Shown here in pieces: positions 4,870-12,963 of a stretch of DNA of 20,118 bases. Within the stretch, counting starts at the first letter, position 1; every line of letters starts with the position of its first letter. The DNA comes from a virus. The stretch is from the IMG/VR virus record IMGVR_UViG_3300043466_000237, positions 1 through 20,118 of that record. One strand, written 5' to 3'. The position numbers and the translations under genes were made by a program. A model generated the notes under the pieces. The model ran no database searches. It saw nothing but the letters and a program-made list of their open reading frames with translations, and was not told the DNA's origin.

Positions 4870-6591
4870 ATGAGTCTGTTCCAAAAGAAAACCGAATGTC
4901 CACGCTGCGCATCTAATGGTGAAGACCGCAGCGGAGATAATCTCGCGGTCTATGATGACCATGTGTATTGTTTCAAGTGTAGTTATCACCGTAATACAAA
5001 AGGAAAAGAGATGACTGATGACATTGCTACGATTCAACCAAAAGAGTTTAAGACTCTCACTGGTTCTTACATTGATCTTGAGGATCGCGGTATTACGGAA
5101 AAGACTTGCCGACTATATGGCTATCAGGTAGCCAAGGTAAATGGCAAGGAAGTTCAGATTGCTAACTACTATAATAATGGTGAGCTAATTGGTCAGCATC
5201 TTCGTGGTCCTAATAAGCAGTTTGCTTGGAAGGGATCAGCAAAGGGTGCTGAGCTTTTTGGACAGAACCTATGGAAGAATGGTGGCAAGCGTCTTGTTAT
5301 TACTGAGGGTGAGATTGACTGCATGACTGTCAATCAAGTTCTTGGTGGTACTTGGCCTGTAGTCTCCATCCCAAATGGAGCGCAGTCAGCAGCTAAGTCT
5401 ATCCGTGATAACCTAGAGTTTGTTAACTCTTATTCAGAAGTTGTTCTGTGTTTTGACATGGATGAGCCGGGTATCAAAGCAGCTAATGAGGTTGCCGAAC
5501 TACTGCCACCGGGCAAGTGCAAGATTGCTAAGCTTCCTTACAAGGATGCCAATGAGTGTCTTGTTAATGCTCAGACTAAGCAGCTTGTGTCTGCGATCTG
5601 GGAAGCCCACCAGTATTCTCCAGATGAGATCCTACATATCTCTAAGATTGTAGATGCATCAGAGACTATGACAAACAGTAAGGTATATCCCTTTCCATAC
5701 GATGGTCTATCAGAGTTTCTGATTGGACAGCGTGGTGGAGAGATTAGCCTATGGGCATCTGGTACTGGCTCAGGAAAGTCTACCATCCTCCGTGAACTTA
5801 TGATGCACCATCTTTCAGAGGGTCGTAGCGTAGGTTGTATCATGCTTGAGGAATCTCCGCAGGAGACAATGGATGACATGATTAGTCTGATGCTTAACAA
5901 GCCTGTCCGGGCTATCCGTGCTTGCCGCATGATGAATGAGCTGAGAGTACAGATGGGTAAGAATCCTATCAATATGCAGATGATTGATGATCTAACTGAT
6001 GAGGAATATTATACTGCTAAGCGTAAGCTTAGTGAAACTAACTTCTATATCTACGATCATCTTGGCAACAACGCTATGCAGAATCTTCTTGCTCGTATGG
6101 AGTTCATGGCTGTATCTCTTGGTGTTCAGGTTATTGTACTAGATCATATTACAGCAGCAGCCGCTGGTCTAATGGGTATGAATGATAAGGATGTTGAGGG
6201 TGGTGGCTCAGAGCGAATCATCATCGACACTCTTATGAAAGAACTGAGAGCATTGGCTGTCCGAACTGGTGTTCATATTGACATTGTATCTCAGCTTAAG
6301 AAATCGGAGAAGGCTTATGAAGAGGGTGATCGAATTACTTTGCAAGATCTGCGTGGCTCCGGTGCTTTGGCTAGTGTACCTAACACAGTCATTGCCCTTG
6401 AGCGTGATCGCCAGAACACAGACCACAAGATTGCCAATACTACAATTGTTCGTGTTCTCAAGAATCGCCTGACAGGTCGGGCTGGTATTGCAGCAACACT
6501 ATTCTATGACCATACTACTGGTCGTTTGAAAGAGATCGGCTTTGCTATGGCAGAGGATGGATCTATTGTCTTTGAACCAGAGGAGAATTAA
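4870..6591 (+). CDS. Primase-helicase (T7 gp4-like)
   Basis: A 573-residue bifunctional primase-helicase (T7 gp4 is 566). The N-terminal zinc ribbon has Cys10/Cys13 and Cys34/Cys37. The TOPRIM primase part has ITEGEID (144-150; Glu146, Glu148, Asp150) and VLCFDMDEPG (192-201; Asp196, Asp198). The hexameric DnaB-type helicase has Walker A GTGSGKST (298-305), Walker B VIVLDH (421-426; Asp425) and a C-terminal block with RVLKNRLTGRAG. It would unwind DNA and lay down primers on the lagging strand, working with the polymerase encoded next. The long acidic C-terminal tail ending in Phe of T7 gp4 is not obvious; the end is just FEPEEN. An internal start at codon 48 is described separately. Confidence 0.95.
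   Translation: MSLFQKKTECPRCASNGEDRSGDNLAVYDDHVYCFKCSYHRNTKGKEMTDDIATIQPKEFKTLTGSYIDLEDRGITEKTCRLYGYQVAKVNGKEVQIANYYNNGELIGQHLRGPNKQFAWKGSAKGAELFGQNLWKNGGKRLVITEGEIDCMTVNQVLGGTWPVVSIPNGAQSAAKSIRDNLEFVNSYSEVVLCFDMDEPGIKAANEVAELLPPGKCKIAKLPYKDANECLVNAQTKQLVSAIWEAHQYSPDEILHISKIVDASETMTNSKVYPFPYDGLSEFLIGQRGGEISLWASGTGSGKSTILRELMMHHLSEGRSVGCIMLEESPQETMDDMISLMLNKPVRAIRACRMMNELRVQMGKNPINMQMIDDLTDEEYYTAKRKLSETNFYIYDHLGNNAMQNLLARMEFMAVSLGVQVIVLDHITAAAAGLMGMNDKDVEGGGSERIIIDTLMKELRALAVRTGVHIDIVSQLKKSEKAYEEGDRITLQDLRGSGALASVPNTVIALERDRQNTDHKIANTTIVRVLKNRLTGRAGIAATLFYDHTTGRLKEIGFAMAEDGSIVFEPEEN
4998..5013 (+). promoter_or_regulatory. Internal ribosome site and ATG for a helicase-only form
   Basis: Inside the primase-helicase gene, AAAAGGAAAAGAG stands directly before an in-frame ATG (5011, Met48), with AGGA six bases from the start. 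Met48 lies just after the last zinc cysteine (Cys37), so translation from here would give a 526-residue protein without the zinc ribbon. T7 makes gp4B in the same way from Met64. The site is stronger than the one for the full-length start. Confidence 0.6.
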
Positions 6592-8283
6592 ATGAAGGTA
6601 TGCGTCCTTGATATTGAAGGTAACGGACTTGGTGAACTAATCCTTGACAGCAAGGGTAAGCCTTATACAGAGGCTACTCGAATTCTGTGCGCCGCTACCA
6701 AGGTCAATGACGAAGAACCTATTCTTTGGCTAGAACATCAGATGAAAGATCTGATCAAGTACCTCAGTGAGATGCCCGTAATTATCGGACATAATATCTG
6801 GGGCTACGATTTTCCCGTAATGCGTAGACTGTACGGGATGGCGCGACCAAAATGTATTGTTGATACGCTCGTTATCAGCAAGTTGATGCATCCAGACATC
6901 AACAATCACCGGCTAGGTGACAACTCTCTGGCTTCTTGGGGCAAGTATCTTAAGTTCCCTAAGATGGATTATACAGGTGGATGGGCGCAGTACTCAGATG
7001 AGATGGGTACTTACTGCTTGCAGGATGCCAGACTAGGCATGGCTATCTATGAAGCCCAAAAACAATTTATTACTAAGAACAAGGAATTGGTTCGCTTTGA
7101 GAGCCGAGTATCTGAAGTTCTAATGGAGCAAGTAGAGCATGGATTTAACTATGACAGTAATGCAGGAGACAAGTTGTATCAAGAACTTATGCTTGAGAAG
7201 CTTGGTATTGAAGATGAAATGCGTGAGATCTTTCCTGATAAGATCATCATCCGTCATTCCGAAAAGACGGGCAAGAGACTAAAAGATAAGATTGAAACCT
7301 TCAATCCCGGTAGCCGACAGCAGATTGCATCCCGCCTAACTGAAAAGTATGGATGGAAGCCACCCCTGACAGACAAGGGAAATCCAAAGGTAGACGAGTC
7401 AGTACTTGCTACTCTTGAATATCCCGAAGCAAAGAAGCTAACTGAGTACTTCAATACTGTTAAGCTTATGGGTATGGTTGAAGATTGGAACACCCGTGTA
7501 ACAGCTAGCAGAGATCATCGTATCCACGGTGGTATTAATGCACAAGGTGCTGCTACAGGTCGTTGTACCCACAGCCAACCTAACATTGCTCAGGTAAGTG
7601 GCGACCATCGTGCAAGAGAATTATGGGTTCCAGATGTTGGCGAGACTTTGGTTGGTGCTGACTTGTCTGGTCTTGAACTGCGCATGCTTGCCCACTTCAT
7701 GGCTAAGTATGACAATGGTGAGTATGCTAAGGTACTACTTACTGGTGACATTCATACACACAATCAACACGCTGCTGGTTTGTCTAGCCGTTCGCTTGCC
7801 AAGTCATTCATCTACGCTTACCTTTATGGGGCTGGCGACAAGAAGATTGCTATGGTATGTGACTGCTCTGTTGATGCTGCCCGTAAATTGCGTGATCGGT
7901 TCCAGAAAGAAATCCCTGCACTTGCGAAAGTACAGGACGCTGTTCGATATGAAACAATTAAGACAGGTAAGGTTAGACTTCCTGATGGTAGGAGTGTTCC
8001 TGTCCGCAGCGAACACGCTGCCCTGAATACGCTCCTGCAAGGCTCAGGAGCCATCGTATCGAAGTACTGGATGGTTGAGGCTAGCAAAGCAGCGGCGCAG
8101 TTACACGCCAAGCAGCTGGCTTATATCCACGACGAGTTGCAGTATAGCTGTCCCAAGTCTGTTGCCGATGAGTTTGGCAAGGCTGTGACTGCTGCTGCAA
8201 CGGCTGCTGGTGAGCAGCTTAATCTTAACATTCGTATTGATGCTGAGTATCGCATCGGTAATAATTGGGCAGAAACCCACTAA
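6592..8283 (+). CDS. Family A DNA polymerase (T7 gp5-like, compact)
   Basis: A 563-residue replicative polymerase with a 3'-5' proofreading domain: Exo I VLDIEG (Asp7, Glu9), Exo II HNIWGYDFP (Asp73), Exo III YCLQD (Asp145). Polymerase motifs: A VGADLSGLELR (Asp357), B RSLAKSFIYAYLYGAG (Arg400, Lys404, Tyr408, matching T7 Arg518, Lys522, Tyr526), and C YIHDEL (Asp514, Glu515). All catalytic residues are present. It is about 140 residues shorter than T7 gp5 (704), mostly between Exo III and motif A, where T7 carries its thioredoxin-binding insert. AGGAG (6581-6585) precedes the ATG, which directly follows the helicase stop. Confidence 0.96.
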   Translation: MKVCVLDIEGNGLGELILDSKGKPYTEATRILCAATKVNDEEPILWLEHQMKDLIKYLSEMPVIIGHNIWGYDFPVMRRLYGMARPKCIVDTLVISKLMHPDINNHRLGDNSLASWGKYLKFPKMDYTGGWAQYSDEMGTYCLQDARLGMAIYEAQKQFITKNKELVRFESRVSEVLMEQVEHGFNYDSNAGDKLYQELMLEKLGIEDEMREIFPDKIIIRHSEKTGKRLKDKIETFNPGSRQQIASRLTEKYGWKPPLTDKGNPKVDESVLATLEYPEAKKLTEYFNTVKLMGMVEDWNTRVTASRDHRIHGGINAQGAATGRCTHSQPNIAQVSGDHRARELWVPDVGETLVGADLSGLELRMLAHFMAKYDNGEYAKVLLTGDIHTHNQHAAGLSSRSLAKSFIYAYLYGAGDKKIAMVCDCSVDAARKLRDRFQKEIPALAKVQDAVRYETIKTGKVRLPDGRSVPVRSEHAALNTLLQGSGAIVSKYWMVEASKAAAQLHAKQLAYIHDELQYSCPKSVADEFGKAVTAAATAAGEQLNLNIRIDAEYRIGNNWAETH

Positions 8284-8291
8284 GGAGTAAT

Positions 8292-8624
8292 ATGAGTTCA
8301 CTTACTATGTACATTGCTGGTCCTATGCGGGGATACCCGAACCATAACTTTGATGCGTTCTATAACGCAGAGAAAAAGTGGGTAAAGAACCCAATGATTG
8401 AAAAGATTTATAATCCCGCCCGTATGGATGAGGATGAAGGATTTGATCCAGCAACAGCTGAAGATTCTAAAGAACATTTACGGTCCTGCATGAAGCGCGA
8501 CCTCAATGCTATTCTAAATTGCAATGCTATGGTGATGTTGCATGGATGGGAGCATTCAGAGGGAGCTAGAGTTGAACATGCACTAGCAACATATTTGGGG
8601 ATGCCAATTTTTTATGAGAGTTAA
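8292..8624 (+). CDS. DUF4406 / nucleoside 2-deoxyribosyltransferase-like protein
   Basis: A 110-residue protein; ATG 8292 chosen because AAGGAG lies 6-11 bases before it. The start MYIAGPMRGYPNHNFDAF (residues 6-23) is the signature of DUF4406, a family related to nucleoside 2-deoxyribosyltransferases, and the later part (CNAMVMLHGWEHSEGARVEHALA) fits its conserved W-x-x-S-x-G-A-x-x-E block with the candidate catalytic Glu. Relatives swap bases on deoxynucleosides or hydrolyse the N-glycosidic bond of dNMPs; activity of DUF4406 itself is not established to my knowledge. Sitting among nucleotide genes, a role in nucleotide salvage or host nucleotide breakdown is plausible. Confidence 0.75.
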   Translation: MSSLTMYIAGPMRGYPNHNFDAFYNAEKKWVKNPMIEKIYNPARMDEDEGFDPATAEDSKEHLRSCMKRDLNAILNCNAMVMLHGWEHSEGARVEHALATYLGMPIFYES

Positions 8625-9117
8625 TACTAAAATTTGTTTCTATAAGTTTAAGCCAGTACAATCGTGGCGTTATACTTTTATTCGTGTACTTACTAATGCA
8701 AAGCATACTCACGCTCATCTTGAGTTTAATACAGAACCGCCAATGGCTGTAATTGTTATTGACGGTAAAGCTGCTGAAGTTGTAAAAGTTGCTGCTCTTT
8801 CTAAACTGAAAGTAGAAAAGTATTATGAGTATGATATAGGCGATCTAGATTTATCTTCTAATGACTTTCAGTTCTTTATGAAGTATCGGCAGATCAGTGC
8901 AGTTAAGATGATTTTTTATTATGCAGTCGGTCGTTTCTTTGGTATGAAGAAACCAGCCAGTTGCGTAACTTTTATCTGTGATTATTTAAAGTTTAAAGGT
9001 TGGGATGTCCCTGATCTTTTCAGTCCAAAGGAACTATGGGAGAGTTTACATGCTGATAATAATGATCGGTGGAAAGGCCCGTGTGGGCAAAACCACTCTA
9101 GCCAAGTGGCTAAGTGA
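8614..9117 (+). CDS. Unknown protein, possible permuted NlpC/P60 (papain-fold) enzyme
   Basis: A 167-residue protein whose ATG overlaps the DUF4406 gene by 11 bases. A His-rich strand (HTHAHLEF, residues 31-38) comes before a helix with a Cys (PASCVTFICDYL, 114-125; Cys117). This His-before-Cys order, with a Cys at the head of a helix, resembles circularly permuted papain-fold proteins such as the YiiX/LRAT type, where the two act as a catalytic pair. A third polar partner is not obvious. The assignment is tentative. The last 23 codons overlap the start of the kinase-like gene in another frame. Confidence 0.6.
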   Translation: MRVNTKICFYKFKPVQSWRYTFIRVLTNAKHTHAHLEFNTEPPMAVIVIDGKAAEVVKVAALSKLKVEKYYEYDIGDLDLSSNDFQFFMKYRQISAVKMIFYYAVGRFFGMKKPASCVTFICDYLKFKGWDVPDLFSPKELWESLHADNNDRWKGPCGQNHSSQVAK

Positions 9118-9781
9118 GTATGCCTATAACGAAGGGTACACTCCCGTAGTCCTTCCTTTTGCTAATGCACTTAAGCAAGAAGCAGAAGCTAAAGGATATT
9201 CTAAAGATAAAAATCCAGAAGAGTATAGAGCTTTCTGCCAAACACTAGGTTCTGACATGAGATCCAAAGACCCAGACTATTGGGTTAAGCGTTTCCGTGA
9301 AAAGATTACCACAATGTATGAGCAAGAAAAAGCAGCTCTTGAAGCTGATCCTGATACTTGGCATGAGAAGGTAGTCATTGTTGATGATTGTCGATACATG
9401 AATGAGGTTGCTGCTGCCCGTGATTTACGAGCACTAACAGTCTTTGTAGCAGCAGGAAGTCGTGAACTACCAGAAGCAAAAGCTGAGTGGAGAACACATG
9501 AATCCGAAGCTTTAGCTAATTCAATGGAACTTAACGACAAGAATTATACAGAAGTTTTTGATTATGTTCTCTACAACAACGGTACTGAAAAGCAATACAA
9601 AGCTAAAGCAACCCAGAAGTTTGAGGAATGGTTTCATATTCTATCCGAAGGATTGCTAGGTAACTTATGTACTTGTGAGCTTTGTCAAGCATCCCGTGAG
9701 GATAGAACACCAGACGAAGAACAAATCATTCAAGATATTTTGAAACTAATAGATGAGGAGAAGGATAATGGAAAGACCTGA
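9050..9781 (+). CDS. Deoxynucleoside monophosphate kinase-like P-loop protein
   Basis: A 243-residue protein starting at ATG 9050, with GGGAGAG 6-12 bases upstream. The N-terminus has a Walker A loop, IGGKARVGKTTLAKWL (Gly8 to Thr15). The segment EKVVIVDDCRYMNEV provides a Walker B-like VIVDD with the D-x-R-x-x-x-E pattern seen in phage dNMP kinases, and the middle FCQTLGSDMRSKDPDYWV also fits that group. It would phosphorylate dNMPs, useful for recycling host DNA. The C-terminus carries an extra CTCELC cluster and an acidic tail that I cannot explain. It overlaps the exonuclease gene by 14 bases. Confidence 0.8.
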   Translation: MLIIMIGGKARVGKTTLAKWLSEYAYNEGYTPVVLPFANALKQEAEAKGYSKDKNPEEYRAFCQTLGSDMRSKDPDYWVKRFREKITTMYEQEKAALEADPDTWHEKVVIVDDCRYMNEVAAARDLRALTVFVAAGSRELPEAKAEWRTHESEALANSMELNDKNYTEVFDYVLYNNGTEKQYKAKATQKFEEWFHILSEGLLGNLCTCELCQASREDRTPDEEQIIQDILKLIDEEKDNGKT

Positions 9782-10538
9782 TGTTGCTGTTCTGGATGGA
9801 GACATCCTATGTTATCGCGCTGCTTTCTGGGCAGACCAAGAGGGTGTTGAATATTTAGAAGAGCGACTATCTCACGATGTCAAGTCTTGGACACCGATGG
9901 GAATAAAGAAGGTTTACATTGCTATGTCATGCAATCGCAAGGACAACTACAGGCGTGACTTCTGGGAGCCATACAAGGCTCACCGGGATGTCCGCAAGCA
10001 GACCCCCGAAAGCATGGACTATGCTCTTGAACTTATCCATGAGCATGACATTCTGACAGTGCCAAGGTTAGAGGCTGATGATATTATGGGACTTATGGCT
10101 TCCTCTGGTAAGGGGATTGCCGTGACCATAGACAAAGATCTTCGGTCTGTACCGGGATGGCATTGGAATCCAGATAAGGAACATACACCAGATATTGTGG
10201 ATCAGTATACAGCTGATTACAACTTCCACAAGCAGTGGATTACAGGGGATACGACTGATAATATTCCCGGTATCTGGAAGTGGGGGCCAGCTAAAGCTGA
10301 GAAATGGCTTAAATATGTCCACCCCCGAAACTGGTCGGTTGCTGTGTTAGCAGCCTATGACCAAGCTAAAACCGCAGATGGCGGTAAATACGACTATGAT
10401 TACTGCTTGGCTATGGCTAGGTCTGTCCGCATCCTACGGAATGGTGAGTACGACAAGGCTAAAAAGCAGATAAAATTATTCTGCCCAATAGTTGGGGCTA
10501 CTGAAGAACAAACCCTAGGAGATACTAATGGATACTAA
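9768..10538 (+). CDS. 5'-3' exonuclease, FEN/PIN fold (T7 gp6-like)
   Basis: A 256-residue protein starting at ATG 9768 behind AGGAGAAGGA. The acidic metal-binding residues of flap-endonuclease-type exonucleases appear in order: Asp10 and Asp12 (VLDGD), Glu102/Asp104/Asp105 (EADD), Asp122/Asp124 (TIDKD), and Asp161/Asp164 (GDTTDNIPG). The last is followed by a helix-hairpin-helix-like segment (WKWGPAKAEKWL). YKAHRD (69-74) gives the conserved basic clamp. In T7, gp6 removes RNA primers and degrades host DNA, feeding nucleotides back to the phage. Its position after the polymerase matches T7 gene order. Confidence 0.93.
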   Translation: MERPDVAVLDGDILCYRAAFWADQEGVEYLEERLSHDVKSWTPMGIKKVYIAMSCNRKDNYRRDFWEPYKAHRDVRKQTPESMDYALELIHEHDILTVPRLEADDIMGLMASSGKGIAVTIDKDLRSVPGWHWNPDKEHTPDIVDQYTADYNFHKQWITGDTTDNIPGIWKWGPAKAEKWLKYVHPRNWSVAVLAAYDQAKTADGGKYDYDYCLAMARSVRILRNGEYDKAKKQIKLFCPIVGATEEQTLGDTNGY

Positions 10539-11040
10539 AGTTACTTGCTATGATACTAACTCAGCTGTCTATGCTGATAACAATAATTACAACACTTCTA
10601 CTTATACCCATAGACCAGATAGTATCCCTATGGTTCTCCTAGATGACAAGTGTAAACCAGAGTATAAGACTAAGGGTTCTGCCGGGGCTGATCTAAAGAT
10701 CGCTGTTGATATTACCCTGTCGCCCGGATCTAGCTACCTTGTTGCTACTGGTGTATCTATCGCTATTCCAGAAGGCTTTGTTGGACTTGTCTTTCCACGG
10801 TCTGGCTTGGCTACCAAGGGTGTTACCCTAAGAAACTCAGTCGGTGTGATCGACTCAGATTACCGGGGTGAAATCAAACTATCCTTGGTAAACAACTCAT
10901 ATGAGATTGTCGCATTAAATAAGGGTGATCGTATTGCACAGATTGTTTTCCTGCCTGTTACTCAATTCCCATTCATCTCTGTCGATAAACTTCCAGAGAC
11001 TGTAAGAGGAACTGGTGGTTTTGGAAGCACAGGTTTATAA
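10528..11040 (+). CDS. dut: dUTP diphosphatase (dUTPase)
   Basis: A 170-residue homotrimeric-type dUTPase, hydrolysing dUTP to dUMP and pyrophosphate. All five motifs are visible: GSAGADL (I), PRSGLATKGV (II), GVIDSDYRGEI (III, with the catalytic Asp and the uracil-binding Tyr), KGDRIAQIVF (IV), and the C-terminal RGTGGFGSTG (V), the flexible arm that closes over the substrate. It carries an extra N-terminal stretch of about 35 residues rich in Asn, Tyr, Thr and Asp that standard dUTPases lack. AGGAGA lies 7 bases before the ATG, supporting that longer start. It supplies dUMP for ThyX and keeps uracil out of phage DNA. Overlaps the exonuclease by 11 bases. Confidence 0.95.
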   Translation: MDTKVTCYDTNSAVYADNNNYNTSTYTHRPDSIPMVLLDDKCKPEYKTKGSAGADLKIAVDITLSPGSSYLVATGVSIAIPEGFVGLVFPRSGLATKGVTLRNSVGVIDSDYRGEIKLSLVNNSYEIVALNKGDRIAQIVFLPVTQFPFISVDKLPETVRGTGGFGSTGL

Positions 11041-11067
11041 TTAACTAGCCGTTTAAGAAGGACAGAT

Positions 11068-12960
11068 ATGGATACATTTCAAAACTTTATTGCCATCTCT
11101 CGTTATAGTCGATGGATGGATTCTGAATCTCGTCGTGAAACTTGGGACGAAACTGTGGACCGTTGGTGGAATTACTTTACAACCAAAGTTCCTACCCTAA
11201 CTTCACGACCTGATATTCGTGATGCAATTCTAAATCTTGAGGTATTACCCTCAATGCGTGGGCTTATGACCGCAGGGCCAGCTTTGGACCGCGATCATAC
11301 AGCACTATACAATTGCTCTTATCTGGAGATTGACTCACCAAAAGCATTCTCCAACCTAATGTATATTCTTATGTGTGGTACTGGTGTTGGTTATACTGTT
11401 GAGCGTAGATGCACAGACAAGATGCCAACTATTCCTACTATTCATAAGATGTTTGACAATGTTATGTTTGTAGAAGATAGTCGAGAAGGTTGGTGTGATT
11501 CACTCCACCAATTAATTGACAATCTCTACAAGGGTGTACACCTTAAGTGGGACACCAGTAAAGTACGCAAGGCTGGAGAAAAGCTCAAGACTTTCGGAGG
11601 ACGCGCAAGCGGTCCTGCCCCGCTTGAGGAAGTATTCCGCTTTGTCGTTCAGACATTCTACAAGGCTCAGGGACGCAGACTCACTCCGCTTGAGTGTCAC
11701 GACATTTGCTGTAAGATTGCTCAGTCAGTTATCGTTGGTGGCGTTCGCCGCTCAGCAATGATTTCACTTAGTGATCTCGCGGATCGTGAGATGGCAACAT
11801 GCAAGAGTGGTGCTTGGTGGGAATCATCAGGACACCGCGCCCTAGCCAATAATTCCGCTGTGTACAATGGTCGCCCTTCAATGGGACAATTCCTAGAGGA
11901 GTGGACTGATCTGTACAACTCTCACAGCGGAGAGCGCGGTATCTGCAACCGTGATGCGATGAGATCTATTGCAGCCAAGGCTGGTCGTGATGTTAATGTA
12001 CACTATGGGACCAATCCTTGTTCTGAGATTATTCTCAGACCTAATCAGTTCTGCAACTTATCGACCGTTGTGGTCCGCGCTTCAGACACACCTGAGACAT
12101 TAGCTAAGAAGATTGAGATGGCTACAATCATCGGTACAATCCAAAGCATGTTCACTCACTTCCCATATCTTTCCCGTGAAGACTCTTCATGGACAAAGAA
12201 TTGTGAAGAGGAAAGACTGCTTGGTGTATCCATGACAGGCATCTTTGATAACAAGCTAATGTCTGGCATTCTTGGTTATGGAAAGCTCAAGCATGTTCTT
12301 GAGAATCTCCGTGAGATCGCTATCAAGACAAACCTTGATTGGGCTAAGCAGTTGGGTGTCAACCCAAGCAAGTCAATTACTTGCATCAAGCCAGAGGGAA
12401 CAACCTCTTGCTTGGCTAACTCAGCCAGTGGTCTTCATCCACGATATGCCGAGCATTATTATCGTAGAGTTCGTATCGACAAGAAAGATCCTATCTATCA
12501 GCTAATGCGTGATGCTCAGGTTATGGTAGAAGACTGTGTAATGAATCCAGATTCAACAGCAGTATTCACCTTTGCTCAGTCTGCTCCATCAGGTTCTCTT
12601 ACCCAAGATGAACTACAGGCAATCGACCACCTTAATCTGTGGCTTGCCTATCAGGAGTATTACTGTCAGCATAAGCCAAGCATTACCGTCAACTATTCTG
12701 ATAGTGAGTTTATGCCAGTAGGACAATGGGTATGGGAGAACTTTGATAAGATCTCTGGTATCTCCTTCCTGCCAAAGTCTGACCATGTTTATGCTCAGGC
12801 TCCCTTTGAAGCAATTACCAAAGAAACATACGATTCGTATGTAATGGCTCCTGTCGATTTTAATAACCTATCTTTCTATGAAAAGATAGATACAACAACA
12901 TCCTCTCATACAATGGCATGCACTGCTGGTGCGTGTGAGATTATAGATCTCAAAGGATAA
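11068..12960 (+). CDS. nrdJ: Adenosylcobalamin-dependent (class II) ribonucleotide reductase, monomeric type
   Basis: A 630-residue class II ribonucleotide reductase, reducing ribonucleotides to deoxyribonucleotides with a radical made by adenosylcobalamin. Landmarks fit the Lactobacillus leichmannii enzyme: Cys83 (ALYNCSY) and Cys329 (QFCNLS) are the reducing pair; Cys318 and Glu320 in NPCSE are the thiyl-radical Cys and its Glu partner; Cys618 and Cys623 (CTAGAC) are the C-terminal shuttle pair. The 11-residue spacing 318-329 and 5-residue spacing 618-623 equal those of that enzyme (739 residues). The phage protein is about 110 residues shorter, with about half of that lost between Cys83 and Cys318. 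AAGGA precedes the ATG. It depends on host vitamin B12. Confidence 0.95.
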   Translation: MDTFQNFIAISRYSRWMDSESRRETWDETVDRWWNYFTTKVPTLTSRPDIRDAILNLEVLPSMRGLMTAGPALDRDHTALYNCSYLEIDSPKAFSNLMYILMCGTGVGYTVERRCTDKMPTIPTIHKMFDNVMFVEDSREGWCDSLHQLIDNLYKGVHLKWDTSKVRKAGEKLKTFGGRASGPAPLEEVFRFVVQTFYKAQGRRLTPLECHDICCKIAQSVIVGGVRRSAMISLSDLADREMATCKSGAWWESSGHRALANNSAVYNGRPSMGQFLEEWTDLYNSHSGERGICNRDAMRSIAAKAGRDVNVHYGTNPCSEIILRPNQFCNLSTVVVRASDTPETLAKKIEMATIIGTIQSMFTHFPYLSREDSSWTKNCEEERLLGVSMTGIFDNKLMSGILGYGKLKHVLENLREIAIKTNLDWAKQLGVNPSKSITCIKPEGTTSCLANSASGLHPRYAEHYYRRVRIDKKDPIYQLMRDAQVMVEDCVMNPDSTAVFTFAQSAPSGSLTQDELQAIDHLNLWLAYQEYYCQHKPSITVNYSDSEFMPVGQWVWENFDKISGISFLPKSDHVYAQAPFEAITKETYDSYVMAPVDFNNLSFYEKIDTTTSSHTMACTAGACEIIDLKG

Positions 12961-12963
12961 GAC

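Noticed and set aside
5571-5972. 133-codon open frame on the minus strand
   Set aside because: It lies wholly inside the primase-helicase, opposite conserved residues including Walker A, with no ribosome site; a shadow of the + strand gene.
9760-10538. CRISPR, tRNA or insertion sequence in the window
   Set aside because: I looked through the gaps, all under about 55 bases, and saw no spaced direct repeats, cloverleaf with CCA-type end, or transposase-like sequence here or elsewhere in the window.
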